A DNA stretch of 58,350 nt, from assembly GCF_015667585.1 (NCBI RefSeq), contig NZ_JADPEG010000001.1, positions 1 through 58,350 of the forward strand, in the 5' to 3' direction. Both the position numbers and the translations under genes were made by a program. The notes beneath the pieces are model-generated. The model was given only the letters and a program-made list of their open reading frames with translations, was not told the origin of the DNA and did not search any database. The stretch comes from Clostridium sp. D33t1_170424_F3 (GTDB lineage: Bacteria > Bacillota > Clostridia > Oscillospirales > Acutalibacteraceae). Positions 25,804 through 37,875 of this stretch are shown here, one piece after another. Every line of letters begins with the position of its first letter. Position 1 is the first letter of the stretch.

Positions 25804-26445
25804 ATGAGACGTTGGCGAAAAAGCAGGCCCGGCCGGCGGCGTCATTCCTTTGCGGGAAAAGTCATTGCGGTTCTGCTGCTATTTGTCGTCCTGTTTGTCG
25901 TTGTGGATATACAGCTGCGTCCCTTTGTGGGCTCTATGGTGACCAACCAGGCGCGCGTCACATTTGTATCCGCAGTCAACGACGCGGTGACGCAGGAAAT
26001 CATTGAAGACCAGATTTCCTATACGGATCTGGTCAACATCGAACGAAACAACGCAGGACAGATTTTAGCGATCACTACCAACATGGCGCAGATGAATACG
26101 CTGAAGGCCAGCATGCTGCAAAGCGTGCAGGCGCATCTTACCGATGGGCACATGGATACCGGTATCGCATTGGGGACTCTGCTGGGAAGCGAATTGCTGC
26201 ACGGCAGGGGGCCAAAGGTGCCGGTGCGGCTGACGCTTGTTGGTAATGTGACGGCAGAGTTTGAAAGCACCTTTGAATCGGCGGGCATCAATCAGACAAA
26301 GCACCGCATTGTTTTAAACATACATACCAGCGTTTACTCGTTCTTACCGGGCTTCGATACCACTACAGAAGTAGAGACCAGTATTCCGGTTGCGGAAACC
26401 GTCATTGTTGGAGAAGTTCCGCAGCTCATGACCAATTTTAAATGA
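25804..26445 (+). CDS. yunB: Sporulation protein YunB
   Basis: 213-residue protein with a basic N-terminus, one membrane helix (about 20-42) and a long extracytoplasmic region, matching YunB of endospore formers (motifs LRPFVGSMVTNQARVTFVSAVNDAV, GTLLGSELLHGRGPKVPVRLT and the C-terminal VGEVPQLMTNF). In B. subtilis yunB is a mother-cell sigma-E gene whose loss impairs sporulation; the molecular role is unclear. The ATG at 25804 follows GGGAGGCGG; an earlier in-frame ATG (25771) has no such site. The gene is alone, bounded by a terminator upstream and a hairpin downstream. Confidence 0.88.
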   Translation: MRRWRKSRPGRRRHSFAGKVIAVLLLFVVLFVVVDIQLRPFVGSMVTNQARVTFVSAVNDAVTQEIIEDQISYTDLVNIERNNAGQILAITTNMAQMNTLKASMLQSVQAHLTDGHMDTGIALGTLLGSELLHGRGPKVPVRLTLVGNVTAEFESTFESAGINQTKHRIVLNIHTSVYSFLPGFDTTTEVETSIPVAETVIVGEVPQLMTNFK

Positions 26446-26514
26446 GGAAATTTGCGCGTTTTTCATAAATCCGACTTTACGCGCATAGCAAGCCGGGGTA
26501 TAATCAAATAATAA

Positions 26515-28577
<2,063 letters not shown>

Positions 28578-28578
<1 letters not shown>

Positions 28579-28621
28579 AGAAATACCACGCAGATTTTGT
28601 TCTGCGTGGTATTTCTTTATA
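28578..28621 (+). terminator. Rho-independent terminator after ligA
   Basis: AAAGAAATACCACGCAGA / TCTGCGTGGTATTTCTTT, an 18-bp perfect stem with a 6-nt loop. Confidence 0.9.
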
Positions 28622-28904
28622 ATATGAAAATGGCCGGATCCTTCACCTCTGAACATAATAAAAACTATTTTTCTGCCGGGTCAGCCGGAAAGTACTCAGG
28701 AACCGGAAAACTTAACTATCTTAAAAAATTAATTTATCCATTAATATCATCAAATGCGTAATAATAGGACAAATTATTGGTTTCATTTCTGATATATGAT
28801 ATAATGTTTCTACAAATAGCTGCTGGTTTTTAGACTAAATTGTACAGAAAGGAGATGACAATTTACAGCTATTTGAAAGAGGAAATAAAGAATGGAGGAA
28901 AGAT
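28622..28904 (+). promoter_or_regulatory. Leader and promoter of the giant GH110-like gene
   Basis: AT-rich stretch with no ORF. A good sigma-A promoter is TTGGTT (28777-28782), 17 nt, TATAAT (28800-28805), giving a leader of about 90 nt that ends in GGAGG before the ATG at 28905. I see no operator palindrome or catabolite-responsive element in the rest. Confidence 0.65.
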
Positions 28905-31900
28905 ATGAAGAAACAATGGAAAGTTTTGCTTGCCATGCTGCTTGTTCTTCAAATGATTTTGCCGGGGTCGATTTTAGCGGGCGCCGTAGCAATATCACCG
29001 GAAAGCTCCGGCTACACACAGGACCTGGACGGCGATTTAACCGGACAGGATGTTGTGATTAATCCGGTCGATTTTGGAGCCGATCCAAGTGGAAAAGGGG
29101 ACAGCGCCATTGCCATTTGGGATGCATTTGAAGCAGCCCGCAAAGCGACAGAAAACGGCGCTGCTTCCGTTACAGTAAGTTTCCCGAAGGGCGAGTATCA
29201 TGTTTACAAGGATTACGCACAGAAGCGTGAATACCACACGTCCAACACCAACAGTACGGATCATCCGATTAAACCGATTGGTATTCTGATTGAGAATCAG
29301 AAGGACTTTACCATGGAAGGTAACGGCTCTCTCTTTATGATCCATGGCAACATGATGGCATTGGCCGTTGTAAAGTCCGAAAATGTCACTTTGCATGACT
29401 TTTCCTGGGATTTTGCCGTTCCGACGGTTTCTGAAATGAATGTCGTTGGGATGGGGACCGATGGCAGCCCTTACACTGATTTTTATATTCCAGCCTGCTT
29501 CCCCTATGAAATCTCCGGGAACACCCTGGTATGGCATAGTGAAAAGAGCCCCTATACCGGCCAGTATTATTGGACGGAAAGAGGCATTCATAACGCGTAT
29601 TCGGTCGTGGCATATCAGCCGGAAGAGGAAATGTCCCGCGCCTACTTTACCAATCAGGGACCGTTCCAGAACGCGACCCGAATCGAACAGTTGGAAAACA
29701 ACACCATTCGTATTTACTATTCCTCCCGTCCCGCCATGCAAAAGCAGGGGATGATTTTTGAATTGTGCAGCTCGGCGCATCGCGAGACCGCCGGCGCATT
29801 CTTCTGGGAAAGCACCGACGTCGTTGCAGACAGCATCAACGTGCATTTCCTGCACGGTTTTGGCTGGCTGACGCAGATGTGTACCAATGTCACCTATCGC
29901 AACTGCAACTTTATGCCGCGCGAAGGCACCGGTAAACGTACGGTCAGCTATGCGGACGGCATCCATGCTTCCGGAGCGGCGGGCGATTTCATCGTTGAGA
30001 ACTGCAACTTTGCCAATACTCACGATGACCCGATCAATCTGCACGGTACCTTTACGCGTGTTGAGCAGAGAATCGACGACCATACATTGCAGCTCAAGTA
30101 TATTCATGCGCAGCAGGGCGGTTTCCCACAGTTCCATGTGGGGGACAAGGTGGTGTTTTACACCAGAGACCTGTTGACTTCTACTGACAATGAAACGGAA
30201 TATACGGTTTCCGAGGTCATCTCCAATCCGGGTGAAAGCGGCAACGACCTGAAAACCATGGTGGTCAAATTCGCGGAGACGCTCCCGGAAAACCTTTCGG
30301 AGAGAATTGGAGATAACCTCAACCGCCAACCGCGCTTTGTATGTGAAAACATCACCTTCGCACCGAAGGTGACAATCCGCGGGAACACCTTCAAAAATGT
30401 GACCACCCGCGGCATCCTCTGTACGACCAGAAATCCGGTCCTGATTGAGGATAATTCATTCCTGAACATGTCTATGGCGACCATTTATCTGTCCAACGAC
30501 TCCGATGAGTGGTACGAATCCGGACCGATTCGGGACATGACCATCCGCAACAACGAATTCTATATCAAGTCCATCGGCAGAACCTCCTGGGAGTATGCGC
30601 CGGCCATCTATATCCACCCGATTACAAAGGGCGGCGGGCTTCCGGACCCCAATGAGGCAATTCATAAAAACATTACCATTGAGGGCAATACGTTCAACAT
30701 GGACCTTGACTGCGTTGTCAAGGCGGAGAGCGTGGAAAACCTGACCATCAAAAACAATACAGTGCTCCGCTACAACCCGGACGTACAGCTTGCCGTCAGC
30801 GCAGACACGCAGACGCTGCAGCCCGGCGCTTCTGTCAAATTGGCAACGAACGCCACTGCAAACAGCAACACCGGAACAGCGGGACAGGGGAACACCCCCA
30901 ATAACAATTACGACAATCTGTATGAGTTTACAAAGTGCAAGAATGTTGTAATTGAAGGGAACACCTACGATGACGGTTTAAAAAAGTATGCGGTTCTGCG
31001 CAATGCGGCGGACAGCGCGGATGAAATCCATGTGATCAATGATCCTACGGTTGTAACGCGCAACCGCAACGAAGCGCCTTCTGAAGCGCTGCATGTACAG
31101 TATGCAACCACGGACGCCTCGATCGCAACGGTGGACGAGTCCGGCCTTGTTACGGCGCTGAAGCCCGGCGCGGTGGATGTATACGCCTACTACGAGTGGA
31201 ATGGTTCCGTTTTGCATTCGGAGCCGGTCCGCATCACCGTGGAAGGAACCGAAGCGCCCAAGGCCAGCAAGGTGACAATTGCGGGAGAGGATAATATCCG
31301 CCTCGACGCCATCGGTGCGACACATCTGTTCACGGCCTCCGTAGAAGGCACAGATGCAACGCCGTCGTGGACGGTTGCAGACTTTAAGACCGGCGGAATA
31401 ACCGTCTGTGCAACCATAGACGCCAACGGCGTTTTGACCGCGCAGGCTCCCGGTATCGTTACGGTCAAAGCATCCGTCGGAGAAGTCAGCGATACCCGTA
31501 CGGTGATCATTTCCCCGCTGCATTTTGACGCGCTGCGTCCGGAGTTCTCCATTGTACGTGAGAACACAAGCGATTATGCGATCGACGCGGCGGGCGAGAC
31601 GCTCACTATGATCATGCGGAATACAGACCTGTACCAGCAGGACAACAACGCACAGGTATTCCTGTATGACATCCCCTCCGGTGTGGACAAAGATGATCTT
31701 TGGACAGCCGTCCACGTGGATAACCTGCCGGTCAAAAAGGCAAATTCATGGGATACCGCATCATTCCTGCTCTATAAAGACGACGATAACTATGTGACCG
31801 TCGGAAAGAAAAATCATTTTAATGGTTTTGCGGTTGTAAACGAAAAGAACAGAGTCGCAGCAGAAATCGGAGAAACCGGCACGACAAACAATGCGGTTAC

Positions 31901-34900
31901 CTCCGCCGATCTGGCGTTCCATAAGTCTGGAAATACAATTAAAATGTATTACAAGGTGGACGGTGGACAATGGACGGAGTGGATTGGCACAGACGCTTCC
32001 GCGATTACGGACTCCGCCATTGGAAGCAGCTTCAAAATCGGTTTTGCCGTGTGGGGCGGCATTGGAGCCGGCACCCAGGTGCAGTACTCCAACTTCCGTG
32101 TGTCGGACGGCGCTTCTGTTTCCTCCGCAGCGGATCTGGATACGCTGGCGTCAATTCCTTTTAAGGGCTACGACAATCAGGCGCCTTCCGTAACGGAGCT
32201 GACGTTTGAGCAAGCGTCCTACACCGCGGGCGATACCGCACGCGTAACCTATCGCTACAGCGATCCGGAAAACCATGCGGAAGCCGGTTCCCTGTATCGT
32301 TGGGAATTGAAAGACGCTGCCGGTAATACTTCCGTACAGGTGATGGATGAAAACGCCTACATCGCCGGCGCTGCTGGAGAATTGACTTGTACGGTATATC
32401 CCGTAGATGCTTACAATGCCATCGGAAATGCGGTTTCCGGCACGGTGACCGTCAATCCGGCGCCGCAGGCGGACCTGGCGCTCAGTGCGATCACGATTAA
32501 TGATGTGCTTGTAAAAGATTTTGCAGCGGATCGGTTCGCTTATGAAGCCAAGACGCCCGGCACGGTATCCACCGTGAAGTTGGGCTATGTAAGCAAAAAT
32601 GCGGGCGAGGGCAGCATCGCCGTTCTGGTGGACGGGGAAGAGCAGTCCGGCCTGTCAAACAGCGGCAGCCTTAACGTTCCGGTGGGAAGCATCGTTACCC
32701 TGCGCCGCGATGCGGACCATACCTATACGGTGAAGCTTGTCAAAGCGAAAAACAGCGCGGTTGCGATCCAGGAAATTTCTGTTCCGGAGATTGGATTCGA
32801 CGTGAGCGCGCCCATACCGAACAGCAGCCTTACCGTAGTAAACGCGGATCAGAAGTATGTGACGCTGGAGGTATCCGCGGCGCTGAATGGCGGAGAACTG
32901 GTCGTCACCAGAGACGAAGCGCGTACGCCGCTGACTGTAGAGGATCATGGCGACGGGACTTACCGTGTGGATGTTGTTCTGCAGCCCGGCCTCAATTCCT
33001 TCTATGTAAAAGCGATTGCAGAGGACGGTGTTTTTGAGGAACAGCGTATGGTACATATCACACGCAAAGCCGGTACCGATGCATCTCTGTTCGGCGTAAA
33101 CGTGGACGGAGAAGCGCTGGCAGGCTTTAATCCGGATGAAACGGAATACCAATACATCCTCTCCAATGCCAACGAAGCTTCTATTGATCTTGAAGCAGCG
33201 TTAGCTGATAAAGAAGCAACCTGTTCCATCACGGTCAACGGTGTGCGGACAGAAGGAACCAGTGTTTCTGTCGACGATCTGAAGATCGGCTTGAATACGG
33301 TCATCATTGCGGTAAAAGCCGACGACGGAATGACTACCCGCTATTATACCCTGAACGTTACGGCGCCCAACGACGCCAACGCGAAACTTTTGAAGCTCCA
33401 GGTTGACGGTGCGTCGCTGTCCTCCGTATTCCAGCCGGACGTGTTCGCATATGGCCTGCATATCAAGGCCGATGCACTGACCTTCACGGCGACGGCACAG
33501 GAAAAGGACGCCACAGTCATTATCAACAGCAATGGTACTCTGCGCGTTGGCACAGGCTCCGCCGCCTTCACCGGCGCGGCTGTCTATGAAGGCGCAAACG
33601 AAACCACCGTTACCGTTATCTCTCCGGATCGCACTAGCACAGAGGTTTACCGTCTCAACGGAGACGTCGAACCGGTGCAGTATGCATCCGACCTCACTTA
33701 TGAGAGCGCAAGTACCGTAGGCTACGGTTCCATTCAATTGGATAAGAGCAGCGACGGAAAAACGCTTACCCTCAAAGGAGAAGACGGCGGATCGGCTACC
33801 TATGAAAGAGGCCTCGGCACGCACGCCAACTCCACCATTATTTACAACATTGACGGTGCGGGCTATACCCGATTCCAGGCGGTTGTGGGCGTTGATCAGG
33901 AAGTGGGAGACACTACCTATCCGAACCTGGTCTTTGAAGTCACCGTCGACGGTGCAAGCCTGTTTAAGAGCGAAACAATGTATGTCGATACGCCCCAGGC
34001 GAAAATTGACGTTGCCATTCCGGAAAATGCAAAAGAAATTCGTCTGATCGTCACACAGGCGCTGAACTCCAACTGGAGCGCGCATGCGGACTGGGCAGAC
34101 GCAAAATTCAGCAAAACGCTTCCGGAGCGTCCCAAAACCGATCGCACTGCCCTGAACGAAACCGTTCTAGAAGCATTACAGCTGGATCCGGATCAGTATA
34201 CACAGAGTTCCTGGAACGCTGTAAAAGAAGCGCTTGCAGCGGCTGCAGATCTGGCGGAAACCGCAGCACAGGGCGATATTGACCACGCGGCGGAAGCTCT
34301 TTCTGCGGCAATTGAAAACCTGGACAAGCCGGTACAGGGAACGCACATGGTAATCGTTACCTATCCGGGCAACGCTGTTCTGCAGTCTGTAGAAGGCGAG
34401 GCGGAGGAAATCCTCTCCGCGAACGGGATCTACTCGGCGAAGGCGGAAACCGGAGCGCAGTTGACGTTCCAGTTTGTGCCTACCTATGAGAATCGGACCT
34501 TCACCTCCGCTCTGCTGGGAGAGCAGGCAATTGATTTCTCTGCGGAACTTTGCACGTACACATTTACCGTCGGCAGCGAGGACGCCAAGCTAAACTTTGT
34601 GTTTACCGTTGTGGACCGGCAGATATTGCGCACTGTGATCGAGCAGGCTGAGCTGCTTGACGGCGGAGAGGAATACCTGGCCGCAGTTCCGACGGTACAG
34701 AAGAAATTTGATACGGCACTCAAAGCGGCGAAAGATGTAGACAAAAAGGCGAACGCCACACAGGAAGAGATTAACAAAGCCTGGAAGGAACTGCTGGATG
34801 CGATCCACCTTCTTAGCTTTACCGCTGGCGATCCGGCTGAACTGAACCATCTGCTGGAAATTGCAGAGGGTTTGACTGAGAGCGATTTCACCGCTGCTTC

Positions 34901-35810
34901 CTGGGAAAATCTGCAGACCGCTGTTGCCGAGTCAAAGGAAGCGGTTGATACTGATGAACCTCTTGAAGCAGAGCTTGAAAAGGCTTATGATACCCTGTAT
35001 CAGGCGATGGTCGACCTGGAATACAAAGCGGACAGAAGCGTTCTGGAAATGCTGATTGCACAGGCGCAGGAGATTCGTGAAGTCCTGGAGGACGAATATC
35101 TGGAAATTGGCAGAGAGGCGTTCTTGGATGCGTTGGATGCAGCGGAAAAACTGGATCAGGACGCTGGCCAGAAAGCCGTTGATCAGGCTGCCTCGGACCT
35201 CTATACGGCGATTGCAAACCTGCGATTGATTCCGGATAAGACGGCTCTGACAAAACTGGTTGAAAAGGCTGAGCAAATCGACACCTCCGGTTACACGCCG
35301 TCCAGCGTTGCCGCATTTAAAGCGGCACTGAAACTGGCGCGCACGGTTCTGGCAGGCAACACCTACAGCCAGACGGAGGTAAACAGTGCCTACGATGGCC
35401 TGAATCTCCGGATCGACGGCCTGAAAGTCAAGGACACCGGGAAAACTTCTTCCAGCAGTACCGCAAGCGCACGCAAGGACAACACCTATGGGGCAAACGG
35501 CACGGCGTTGGTGAATGCCACGCAAAGTATTTCCACTGCTCCGTATGTGCTCTCCGATACGACTTTACCGTTCACGCTGAAGAGAGGAACCGCCTATTGC
35601 TTTAAGATGACCGTTGTAAACGGAGAAGCGGCGGCCCCCAACTTTACGGTTGGCAACGGCAGCGTATTGAAGACACAGTTTGTCACAAAGATCGGCAATG
35701 CATACTATTACCGCGTTTGGGCGACCGGCACACCGGGCACCAGCACAGGCGTATATACGCAGCTGCCGGGTCAGGAGCCGCGCAAGCATTGCGATGTAAC
35801 CGTCGCTTAA
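28905..35810 (+). CDS. Giant secreted GH110-like alpha-galactosidase with NPCBM and FIVAR repeats
   Basis: 2301 residues with an N-terminal signal peptide (about 1-30). A parallel beta-helix of about 600 residues follows and resembles GH110 alpha-1,3-galactosidases: the motifs ADGIHASG (D351) and HDDPINLHGT (D374, D375) match the conserved acidic pockets of that family. Then come two Ig-like domains (about 725-866), a lectin-like domain (about 870-1070), several cadherin-like sandwiches, an NPCBM carbohydrate-binding domain (about 1589-1737), five FIVAR-like helical repeats (about 1743-2176, interrupted by a beta domain) and a C-terminal beta domain. No LPXTG, S-layer or dockerin signal is visible, so it may be released. 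It probably removes terminal alpha-1,3-galactose from host glycans. No transporter or other glycosidase adjoins it. Confidence 0.85.
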   Translation: MKKQWKVLLAMLLVLQMILPGSILAGAVAISPESSGYTQDLDGDLTGQDVVINPVDFGADPSGKGDSAIAIWDAFEAARKATENGAASVTVSFPKGEYHVYKDYAQKREYHTSNTNSTDHPIKPIGILIENQKDFTMEGNGSLFMIHGNMMALAVVKSENVTLHDFSWDFAVPTVSEMNVVGMGTDGSPYTDFYIPACFPYEISGNTLVWHSEKSPYTGQYYWTERGIHNAYSVVAYQPEEEMSRAYFTNQGPFQNATRIEQLENNTIRIYYSSRPAMQKQGMIFELCSSAHRETAGAFFWESTDVVADSINVHFLHGFGWLTQMCTNVTYRNCNFMPREGTGKRTVSYADGIHASGAAGDFIVENCNFANTHDDPINLHGTFTRVEQRIDDHTLQLKYIHAQQGGFPQFHVGDKVVFYTRDLLTSTDNETEYTVSEVISNPGESGNDLKTMVVKFAETLPENLSERIGDNLNRQPRFVCENITFAPKVTIRGNTFKNVTTRGILCTTRNPVLIEDNSFLNMSMATIYLSNDSDEWYESGPIRDMTIRNNEFYIKSIGRTSWEYAPAIYIHPITKGGGLPDPNEAIHKNITIEGNTFNMDLDCVVKAESVENLTIKNNTVLRYNPDVQLAVSADTQTLQPGASVKLATNATANSNTGTAGQGNTPNNNYDNLYEFTKCKNVVIEGNTYDDGLKKYAVLRNAADSADEIHVINDPTVVTRNRNEAPSEALHVQYATTDASIATVDESGLVTALKPGAVDVYAYYEWNGSVLHSEPVRITVEGTEAPKASKVTIAGEDNIRLDAIGATHLFTASVEGTDATPSWTVADFKTGGITVCATIDANGVLTAQAPGIVTVKASVGEVSDTRTVIISPLHFDALRPEFSIVRENTSDYAIDAAGETLTMIMRNTDLYQQDNNAQVFLYDIPSGVDKDDLWTAVHVDNLPVKKANSWDTASFLLYKDDDNYVTVGKKNHFNGFAVVNEKNRVAAEIGETGTTNNAVTSADLAFHKSGNTIKMYYKVDGGQWTEWIGTDASAITDSAIGSSFKIGFAVWGGIGAGTQVQYSNFRVSDGASVSSAADLDTLASIPFKGYDNQAPSVTELTFEQASYTAGDTARVTYRYSDPENHAEAGSLYRWELKDAAGNTSVQVMDENAYIAGAAGELTCTVYPVDAYNAIGNAVSGTVTVNPAPQADLALSAITINDVLVKDFAADRFAYEAKTPGTVSTVKLGYVSKNAGEGSIAVLVDGEEQSGLSNSGSLNVPVGSIVTLRRDADHTYTVKLVKAKNSAVAIQEISVPEIGFDVSAPIPNSSLTVVNADQKYVTLEVSAALNGGELVVTRDEARTPLTVEDHGDGTYRVDVVLQPGLNSFYVKAIAEDGVFEEQRMVHITRKAGTDASLFGVNVDGEALAGFNPDETEYQYILSNANEASIDLEAALADKEATCSITVNGVRTEGTSVSVDDLKIGLNTVIIAVKADDGMTTRYYTLNVTAPNDANAKLLKLQVDGASLSSVFQPDVFAYGLHIKADALTFTATAQEKDATVIINSNGTLRVGTGSAAFTGAAVYEGANETTVTVISPDRTSTEVYRLNGDVEPVQYASDLTYESASTVGYGSIQLDKSSDGKTLTLKGEDGGSATYERGLGTHANSTIIYNIDGAGYTRFQAVVGVDQEVGDTTYPNLVFEVTVDGASLFKSETMYVDTPQAKIDVAIPENAKEIRLIVTQALNSNWSAHADWADAKFSKTLPERPKTDRTALNETVLEALQLDPDQYTQSSWNAVKEALAAAADLAETAAQGDIDHAAEALSAAIENLDKPVQGTHMVIVTYPGNAVLQSVEGEAEEILSANGIYSAKAETGAQLTFQFVPTYENRTFTSALLGEQAIDFSAELCTYTFTVGSEDAKLNFVFTVVDRQILRTVIEQAELLDGGEEYLAAVPTVQKKFDTALKAAKDVDKKANATQEEINKAWKELLDAIHLLSFTAGDPAELNHLLEIAEGLTESDFTAASWENLQTAVAESKEAVDTDEPLEAELEKAYDTLYQAMVDLEYKADRSVLEMLIAQAQEIREVLEDEYLEIGREAFLDALDAAEKLDQDAGQKAVDQAASDLYTAIANLRLIPDKTALTKLVEKAEQIDTSGYTPSSVAAFKAALKLARTVLAGNTYSQTEVNSAYDGLNLRIDGLKVKDTGKTSSSSTASARKDNTYGANGTALVNATQSISTAPYVLSDTTLPFTLKRGTAYCFKMTVVNGEAAAPNFTVGNGSVLKTQFVTKIGNAYYYRVWATGTPGTSTGVYTQLPGQEPRKHCDVTVA

Positions 35811-35852
35811 ATGTGCGTGTTCCATACCCATTGATGAAGTCCCAGATATGAA

Positions 35853-35897
35853 AAGGTCCCCGCACAGCGAGTTTGCTGTGCGGGGACCTTGCTTTTT
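35853..35897 (+). terminator. Rho-independent terminator after the GH110-like gene
   Basis: AAGGTCCCCGCACAGC / GCTGTGCGGGGACCTT, a 16-bp stem, then GCTTTTT. Confidence 0.9.
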
Positions 35898-35973
35898 ATG
35901 AGTTGCGGAGATAAATCAAAACCTGCCCATCTGACACGTGGGTTTCATGAAAAAGTCTGATTTCAAATTTATC

Positions 35974-36741
35974 TTATGAATCAGCCTTTCCTTCCAGTTG
36001 CAAAAAAGCGGCAACTTCTTGAAAAAGCCTGTCCCGTTCCGGGCCGAGCGTACAGACGTGTGGACTGTCCGGCAGGGTATACAGGCGTTTATTTACAGAA
36101 GCGGTTTGCCGCAGGATGATCTCCGCGCTTTCCGGGCATACCGTAGCGTCCTTTCCCGCACGTACAATCAACAGCGGACAATGGATGTTTTTTAGCTGCT
36201 GGCGGGCTTTTTTCATCAGGATATTGAGCTGCTCAATACTGCGCAGCGGGGTACAGTCGTAACAGGCGTTGTATTCGTGCAAAAATCCAGGGTCCGGTTC
36301 GCGCGCTTTTTCTGTATAATACCGCATGACAGGGCGGACATATCTGGCAAAGCGGCTGGCGCGGTTCTGAACCTTCAGCGCTGCGCAAACAGGTACGGCG
36401 CGTGCTGCCGGACGCGTTGCCGCCACCAGAAGCGCCAATGCGCCTCCCATGGAAAGACCGACGACGCTGACGCTGTCACAAACCTGAACCAGCCTGTCAT
36501 ATCCCTTTTGCGCAGCAGAGAGCCAATCCCTCCAGGAACAGCGCTCCATCTCCGCGGCATTTGTACCGTGCCCCGGAAGCAGGATACCTTCCACCCGGCA
36601 GTCATATCGCGCAAGATATGTGCCTAACGGCAGCAGGGTGCCGGGCGTTGCCGTAAAGCCGTGGATCAGCAAAACGCCATTCCGGCTGGACTCGTTGAAC
36701 GCAAAGGGCCGGCAGAGCAAATTCTGAGAGAGATCGTTCAT
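35974..36741 (-). CDS. Alpha/beta hydrolase (carboxylesterase, Est30-like)
   Basis: 255-residue soluble hydrolase. The oxyanion/HG motif LIHGFTATPG, the nucleophile elbow GLSMGG, an acid in AGKDATV and a histidine near the C-terminus (DSPHVC) complete a Ser-Asp-His triad. The lid and spacing resemble monoacylglycerol/carboxylesterases of the Est30 type. Natural substrate unknown. Its ATG overlaps the stop of the upstream transporter gene (ATGA), so the two form an operon on this strand. Confidence 0.85.
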   Translation of the reverse strand: MNDLSQNLLCRPFAFNESSRNGVLLIHGFTATPGTLLPLGTYLARYDCRVEGILLPGHGTNAAEMERCSWRDWLSAAQKGYDRLVQVCDSVSVVGLSMGGALALLVAATRPAARAVPVCAALKVQNRASRFARYVRPVMRYYTEKAREPDPGFLHEYNACYDCTPLRSIEQLNILMKKARQQLKNIHCPLLIVRAGKDATVCPESAEIILRQTASVNKRLYTLPDSPHVCTLGPERDRLFQEVAAFLQLEGKADS

Positions 36742-37664
36742 ACAGAAACGCCTTCTTCGTCTTCCAATGCAGCAGGAACCGTCTTTCTGGAGCCAAACCG
36801 CAGAAAAGACGGCTTTACCTCGGAGAGCAGGATAGCGGCAAAAATCAGGACAAATCCAACCAGGATACGCGGTGTCAGCTGCTCATGCAGGAAGATCGCA
36901 CCGCAGAGACAGCCGAATACGGATTCCAATGACATGATCAACGATGCTTTGGAGGCCGAGACATATTTTTGACAGACGGTTTGCAACAGCAGCGCAATCA
37001 TCGTACTGAAAACACCCAGATATAAAATGAAGTTGATGGAATCCTGGCTGATACTGGTGGGGATCGGTTCCATCACGAGGGATGTCACGCCCGCAAACAG
37101 TGCCGCAAAGATAAACTGCGTGATGGAAAGCAGAATAGGATTATGCTTTTGGGTTAAAATAGCAGCAGCCACAATCTGCGCGGTAAAGCCAATGCCGCCA
37201 AGGAGAGAAAAAGCGTCTCCGGTATTGATAGAGAAGTCCGCGTTCAGGGATAAAAAACCGATGCCGACCATACAGATCACCGCGGCGGAGACGTTGTATC
37301 CGTCCGGCTTCTGTTTTTTAACAATCCAGTATAAAAAGGGAACGAGCACAACATAGATTGCCGTCAGAAAAGCGTTTTTTCCCGCTGTTGTATATTTTGC
37401 GCCCAAAGTCTGTAAATAAAACGCGATATAGTACAAAAATCCAGCAAGGATTCCCGCTTTTACACAGCCCTTGTCAATCTCCTTCAGCTTTTTAAAGAAG
37501 ATCACGCACATCAATATGGCAGCGATGCCAAAACGGAGCGCGACAATCGCCGCAGGCTCCAGGCTGCCGGTCGCGCTTTTCACCACAACAAAACCGCTGC
37601 CCCAGATGATCGTAACCAGCAGCAGGCCAAATTCTGAGAGAACCGATTTCTTTTTTGCGTCCAA
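36738..37664 (-). CDS. DMT superfamily (EamA) transporter
   Basis: 308-residue protein with ten predicted membrane helices in two EamA repeats (first from about 12, second from about 155; motifs WGSGFVVVKSA and GVFSTMIALLLQTVCQKYVSASKASLIMSLESVFG). EamA proteins usually export amino acids or metabolites; substrate here is unknown. The start is TTG at 37664, preceded by GAGGTGGGG. It overlaps the esterase gene by 4 bp. Confidence 0.9.
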   Translation of the reverse strand: MDAKKKSVLSEFGLLLVTIIWGSGFVVVKSATGSLEPAAIVALRFGIAAILMCVIFFKKLKEIDKGCVKAGILAGFLYYIAFYLQTLGAKYTTAGKNAFLTAIYVVLVPFLYWIVKKQKPDGYNVSAAVICMVGIGFLSLNADFSINTGDAFSLLGGIGFTAQIVAAAILTQKHNPILLSITQFIFAALFAGVTSLVMEPIPTSISQDSINFILYLGVFSTMIALLLQTVCQKYVSASKASLIMSLESVFGCLCGAIFLHEQLTPRILVGFVLIFAAILLSEVKPSFLRFGSRKTVPAALEDEEGVSV

Positions 37665-37875
37665 AAATACCCCACCTCATCCATTTTTATCGCTTCTTAA
37701 TACAATGCCCTGATTATAGCATTTCAGCGATTTAAAGACAAGTTTGTCCATCGACAAAATTCATGCATAAATAGTCGTTCCTTTTGCATGTTCATAGATT
37801 TTTCAAGGATTCTTTCTTTCCTAACAGCAGGCAGTGTGCTATAATAGATTCTGACTTTAACATGGAGATGATGGA

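Noticed and set aside
29037-30329. 430-codon open frame on the minus strand inside the GH110-like gene
   Set aside because: Antisense shadow with no motif; the plus-strand protein has a signal peptide and recognisable domains throughout.
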